This document shows positions 60,456 to 64,000 of a stretch of DNA of 64,000 bases, piece by piece; the stretch's first letter is position 1, and the number at the start of each line of letters is the position of its first letter. The position numbers and the translations under genes were made by a program. The stretch comes from Scandinavium sp036409475 (lineage in GTDB: Bacteria > Pseudomonadota > Gammaproteobacteria > Enterobacterales > Enterobacteriaceae), in NCBI RefSeq assembly GCF_036409475.1, contig NZ_JAYRCK010000016.1:1-64000 (forward strand), in the 5' to 3' direction. Under the pieces are notes generated by a model that worked only from the letters and a program-made list of their open reading frames with translations, had not been told where the DNA came from and made no database searches.

Positions 60456-62717
60456 ATGCGATTATCCACTTTAGCTTTTTGCTCCATCATCGGTATAAGT
60501 CCGCTGTTATGGCTGCCAGAATTACCATCAAAGATGCTGACCTGCGGTATCGCGGTGATCGGCCTGGTATTCTGTTTGAGGCGGGGCTATTTCAGAGCCA
60601 CAGGGCTAGTGCTTCTGTTTTTCTGTTGGGGCATCTTTTCAGCACTTCTTACGGTCTCGCCAGCAAACACGCTGACGGGCAAGCCTATGCAGGTCGATCT
60701 GCTGATCACTGGCACGGACGGGGCGACGAAGCATGTCGCGAAGTTAATCCGCATCAACGGCCATCGACAATTTCCGGCTCCTGGGATTGTGTTGTATGGG
60801 CAGGAATTACCTGAAAAACCTTGTGTCGGCCAGCTCTGGCATATGACGGTGAGTGCGCGTGCTGTTCATGGCCAGCTCAATGACGGCATGTTCGACAGCC
60901 AGCGTCATGCCATTTCACTACGGTTGCCGTTGACCGGGCGTTTTACCTCCGCAGAAATCATCGATGGGCGTTGTCATTTGCGCTCCCGCATTGTGGCACC
61001 CCTGGCAGAAAGTCTGGAAAAGTACCCCTGGCGTAGTGTGATGCTGGCACTGGCTGTCGGGGAAAGGTCTGCTGTATCGGCAGAAGCAAAAGCTCTGCTG
61101 CAGGAAACGGGAACAGCCCATTTGCTGGCAATCTCCGGCCTGCATATTTCGCTGATGGCTATGCTGGGTTGGGGGGTGTTACGAGGCGTACAGTGGGTTT
61201 TGCCTTGTCGATGGATTGACTGGCGAATGCCGCTGATTGGTGCGTTTATCGCCGCAGCACTTTACTCGTGGATCAGTGGCTTTCAGCCTCCGGCTCAACG
61301 AACGTTGATCGCCGCTGGATGCTGGTTACTGCTGCGGTTTAGCGGAAAGCTCTGGCGTTCCTGGGAGGTATGGCTGTGCTGCGTTGCGGCCATTTTGTTG
61401 ATGGAGCCTCTGGCTATTCTGTCGCAAAGCCTTTGGTTATCAGCATTTGCGGTAGCTGCCTTAATCTTCTGGTATCAGTGGGTACCGTGCCAGACGATAC
61501 GCGGCGGCTCAATAGTGAATGCCATTTGGAAATTACTGCATTTGCAGTTGGGGCTGATGGCGCTACTGCTTCCCTTGCAAATTGCCAGCTTTCACGGACT
61601 GTCATGGATTTCTGTGCCAGCCAACATTGTGGCGGTCCCTTTGGTGACGTTATGCGTGATTCCTTTGCTGATGTTGGGAATGTTGATGCATTACACAGGG
61701 GCAGCAGCACTGAGTGATGTCATCTGGAGGCTGGCCGATCGCTTAGTAGCACTGCTATTTTGGTTTTTGGATAAACTCCCTGACGGCTGGCTGGCGGTAG
61801 ATTTTCGCTGGCAGCATCTGGTGCTGCTTCCGTGGCTTGCCATTGTTTTTTACCGACTCAACGGTTGGCGAAACTGGCCCGCAGTGGGCATAAGCTGCTG
61901 TGTCATTCTTGCTTATCCCTTGTGGAAAAAGCCATCACCCGGGAACTGGTCTTTGACGATGCTTGATGTCGGGCAAGGGCTATCGATGGTGATTGCACGT
62001 AACGGCAAGGCGCTCTTGTACGATACCGGTCTTGCCTGGCCGGGCGGAGATAGCGCTCAGCAGCTCATCGTGCCTTGGTTACGCTGGCACCATTTACAGC
62101 CAGAAGGCATCATTCTTAGCCACGAACATCTCGATCATCGCGGCGGATTGGACACCCTGCAGAAAACCTGGCCGGCACTTTGGGTCAGAAGCCCACTGGG
62201 CTGGAAAGGCCATCAACCTTGTTTCAGGGGCGAAACCTGGCACTGGCAACAACTTACGTTCAAGGTGATATGGCCTTTAGTAGGCACACAGGAAACCGGA
62301 AACAATCACTCATGCGTGGTGAAAATTGACGATGGCCGCTATAGCGTTTTGCTGACGGGAGATATTGAATCACCAGCAGAATTATCAATGTTGAGTCATT
62401 ACTGGCAGCATCTTCGGTCTACACTTGTTCAGGTGCCACATCATGGCAGTTCGACTTCCTCCTCGACGGCGCTGATAAGTCGGGTGGAAGGCGAGGTGGC
62501 ACTGGCCTCAGCGGCACGCTACAACGCATGGCATTTCCCTTCAGTGAAGGTGAAAAGCCGTTATCAAAAGCAAGGCTATCACTGGCTCGACACCCCGCAT
62601 CAGGGGCAAATGACGGTTAACTTTTCGCCTGAAGGCTGGCAAATCCAGAGCTTACGCGATCAAATAATCCCCCGCTGGTACCATCAGTGGTTTGGCGATA
62701 CCCGTGATAACGGGTAG
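60456..62717 (+). CDS. comEC: ComEC family DNA-uptake channel (YcaI/Rec2)
   Basis: This 753-residue membrane protein has N-terminal helices, an OB-like ComEC_N domain, the Competence membrane domain (about residues 200-470, including LLAISGLHISLMAMLGWG) and a C-terminal metallo-beta-lactamase-like domain with HEHLDHRGG (about 545-553) and a VPHHGSSTSS motif. It is the inner-membrane channel for single-stranded DNA in naturally competent bacteria; in enterics (YcaI) its use is unclear. The ATG at 60456, with ggagg five bases upstream, is preferred to the GTG two codons earlier. It lies 36 bp before msbA. Confidence 0.94.
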   Translation: MRLSTLAFCSIIGISPLLWLPELPSKMLTCGIAVIGLVFCLRRGYFRATGLVLLFFCWGIFSALLTVSPANTLTGKPMQVDLLITGTDGATKHVAKLIRINGHRQFPAPGIVLYGQELPEKPCVGQLWHMTVSARAVHGQLNDGMFDSQRHAISLRLPLTGRFTSAEIIDGRCHLRSRIVAPLAESLEKYPWRSVMLALAVGERSAVSAEAKALLQETGTAHLLAISGLHISLMAMLGWGVLRGVQWVLPCRWIDWRMPLIGAFIAAALYSWISGFQPPAQRTLIAAGCWLLLRFSGKLWRSWEVWLCCVAAILLMEPLAILSQSLWLSAFAVAALIFWYQWVPCQTIRGGSIVNAIWKLLHLQLGLMALLLPLQIASFHGLSWISVPANIVAVPLVTLCVIPLLMLGMLMHYTGAAALSDVIWRLADRLVALLFWFLDKLPDGWLAVDFRWQHLVLLPWLAIVFYRLNGWRNWPAVGISCCVILAYPLWKKPSPGNWSLTMLDVGQGLSMVIARNGKALLYDTGLAWPGGDSAQQLIVPWLRWHHLQPEGIILSHEHLDHRGGLDTLQKTWPALWVRSPLGWKGHQPCFRGETWHWQQLTFKVIWPLVGTQETGNNHSCVVKIDDGRYSVLLTGDIESPAELSMLSHYWQHLRSTLVQVPHHGSSTSSSTALISRVEGEVALASAARYNAWHFPSVKVKSRYQKQGYHWLDTPHQGQMTVNFSPEGWQIQSLRDQIIPRWYHQWFGDTRDNG

Positions 62718-62753
62718 AATGTGCGGCTATCTCAACATAAGCTGGTTTTTTGA

Positions 62754-64000
62754 ATGCAGAACGACAAAGATCTCTCCACGTGGCAGACTTTCCGCCGACT
62801 TTGGCCAACGATTGCGCCTTTTAAAGCCGGACTGATTGTGTCTGGGGTTGCGTTAGTCCTTAACGCCGCCAGCGATACTTTTATGCTGTCGCTTCTCAAA
62901 CCATTACTGGATGATGGTTTTGGTAAAACGGATCGCTCTGTGCTGCTGTGGATGCCGCTGGTCGTGATTGGCCTGATGATCCTGCGTGGTATCACCAGCT
63001 ATATTTCGAGCTATTGCATTTCCTGGGTGTCAGGCAAAGTGGTGATGACCATGCGCCGCCGCCTGTTTGGTCACATGATGGGCATGCCGGTCGCCTTCTT
63101 TGACAAACAGTCCACCGGCACGCTGCTGTCCCGCATCACTTACGATTCCGAGCAGGTAGCTTCTTCCTCTTCCAGTGCGCTGATTACTGTGGTGCGTGAA
63201 AGCGCCTCCATCATCGGCCTGTTTATCATGATGTTCTGGTACAGCTGGCAGCTGTCGCTAATCCTGATTGTGCTTGCGCCGATAGTCTCTTTTGCCATTC
63301 GTATGGTGTCCAAACGCTTCCGTAATATCAGTAAGAACATGCAAAACACGATGGGGCAGGTGACCACCAGCGCTGAGCAGATGTTGAAAGGCCACAAAGA
63401 AGTGCTGATGTTTGGCGGTCAGGCCGTCGAAACCAGGCGCTTTGACAAGGTCAGCAACAAGATGCGTCTGCAGGGCATGAAAATGGTGTCCGCGTCGTCC
63501 ATCTCTGACCCGATCATTCAGCTTATTGCTTCACTGGCGCTGGCATTCGTCCTTTATGCTGCCAGCTTCCCAAGCGTCATGGATACCCTGACTGCCGGTA
63601 CCATTACCGTCGTGTTCTCTTCCATGATTGCCCTGATGCGTCCGCTGAAATCTCTGACCAACGTCAACGCGCAGTTCCAGCGCGGGATGGCTGCTTGTCA
63701 GACGCTGTTTGCCATTCTTGATAGCGAACAAGAAAAAGACGAAGGGACCCGTGTTGTTGAACGTGCAAAGGGTAACGTTGAATTCAACAACGTCACGTTT
63801 ACCTACCCAGGCCGTGAAGTTCCTGCGCTGCGCGACATCAACCTGAACATCCCAGAAGGCAAAACCGTTGCGCTGGTAGGGCGTTCAGGGTCAGGTAAGT
63901 CAACCATGGCGAGCCTGATTACTCGTTTCTATGACGTTGATTCCGGCGGCATTCTGCTTGATGGTCACGATATTCGCGAATATACCCTGGCCTCATTACG
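62754..64000 (+). CDS. msbA: Lipid A flippase MsbA (5' part, truncated by the window end)
   Basis: The first 415 residues of the ABC exporter that flips lipid A-core across the inner membrane are present. Six membrane helices (to about residue 320) are followed by the start of the ATPase with Walker A GRSGSGKST (residues 376-384). The reading frame runs open to the last base, so signature and Walker B lie outside the window. The N terminus MQNDKDLSTWQTFRRLWP and sequence GVALVLNAASDTFMLSLLKPLLDDGFG match enteric MsbA. lpxK would be expected next. Confidence 0.97.
   Translation, partial: MQNDKDLSTWQTFRRLWPTIAPFKAGLIVSGVALVLNAASDTFMLSLLKPLLDDGFGKTDRSVLLWMPLVVIGLMILRGITSYISSYCISWVSGKVVMTMRRRLFGHMMGMPVAFFDKQSTGTLLSRITYDSEQVASSSSSALITVVRESASIIGLFIMMFWYSWQLSLILIVLAPIVSFAIRMVSKRFRNISKNMQNTMGQVTTSAEQMLKGHKEVLMFGGQAVETRRFDKVSNKMRLQGMKMVSASSISDPIIQLIASLALAFVLYAASFPSVMDTLTAGTITVVFSSMIALMRPLKSLTNVNAQFQRGMAACQTLFAILDSEQEKDEGTRVVERAKGNVEFNNVTFTYPGREVPALRDINLNIPEGKTVALVGRSGSGKSTMASLITRFYDVDSGGILLDGHDIREYTLASL

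Overview
The window is a chromosomal segment of an enteric gamma-proteobacterium of the family Enterobacteriaceae. Gene order follows the Escherichia coli K-12 stretch from ybjS to msbA almost gene for gene, and the proteins look closely related to, but not identical with, those of E. coli. Several details (a DoxX gene behind poxB, a PTS/transketolase operon in place of ycaMNK, no ycaP) fit an Enterobacter/Lelliottia/Leclercia-like genome better than E. coli itself. The genus is an inference, not something read from a marker gene. No rRNA, tRNA or CRISPR array was found.

Layout. 1-0.7 kb: an IS200-type element, followed by a REP/BIME. 0.8-6.1 kb: ybjS and the poxB-ltaE-ybjT operon. 6.2-10.5 kb: a DoxX membrane protein, the NO-stress/anaerobic pair hcp-hcr with an NsrR-like and an FNR-like site, and the lysine exporter lysO. 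10.6-17.5 kb: aqpZ, ybjD, ybjX and the macrolide/enterotoxin exporter macAB. 17.6-20.8 kb: cspD, clpS, clpA. 20.8-22.4 kb: a small accessory patch between clpA and infA, where E. coli carries tRNA gene serW. It holds a XRE-type antitoxin-like regulator with its own operator and a 36-codon leader ORF, a multi-hairpin RNA resembling phage C4-type antisense RNA, and an unrecognised 143-residue protein. 22.4-28.4 kb: infA, aat, cydDC, trxB. 28.9-36.9 kb: lrp, ftsK, lolA, rarA, serS. 37-41 kb: the dmsABC DMSO reductase with an FNR-like site. 41.3-47.1 kb: ycaD, then an accessory operon encoding an ascorbate-type PTS (IIB, IIC, IIA) together with a split transketolase, divergent from a MurR/RpiR regulator. 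47.2-53.5 kb: pflA, focA-pflB and ycaO. 53.8-64 kb: serC-aroA, ycaL, cmk, rpsA, ihfB, comEC (ycaI) and the 5' part of msbA, cut by the window end.

Functional themes. Much of the core is anaerobic or redox physiology: pyruvate handling by poxB, pflB/pflA and focA, respiration by dmsABC, cytochrome bd assembly by cydDC, nitrosative-stress repair by hcp-hcr, and thioredoxin reductase. Housekeeping genes for proteolysis (clpSA), translation (infA, aat, serS, rpsA), chromosome segregation (ftsK) and envelope biogenesis (lolA, msbA) are interleaved.

Most unusual observation: two inverted copies of a roughly 141-bp palindromic, MITE-like repeat with about 17-bp terminal inverted repeats lie after clpA and after trxB. 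Each is embedded between two near-identical terminator hairpins, as if the element had inserted at a terminator and duplicated it. The two copies bracket the clpA-trxB interval, which also contains the accessory patch and lacks serW.
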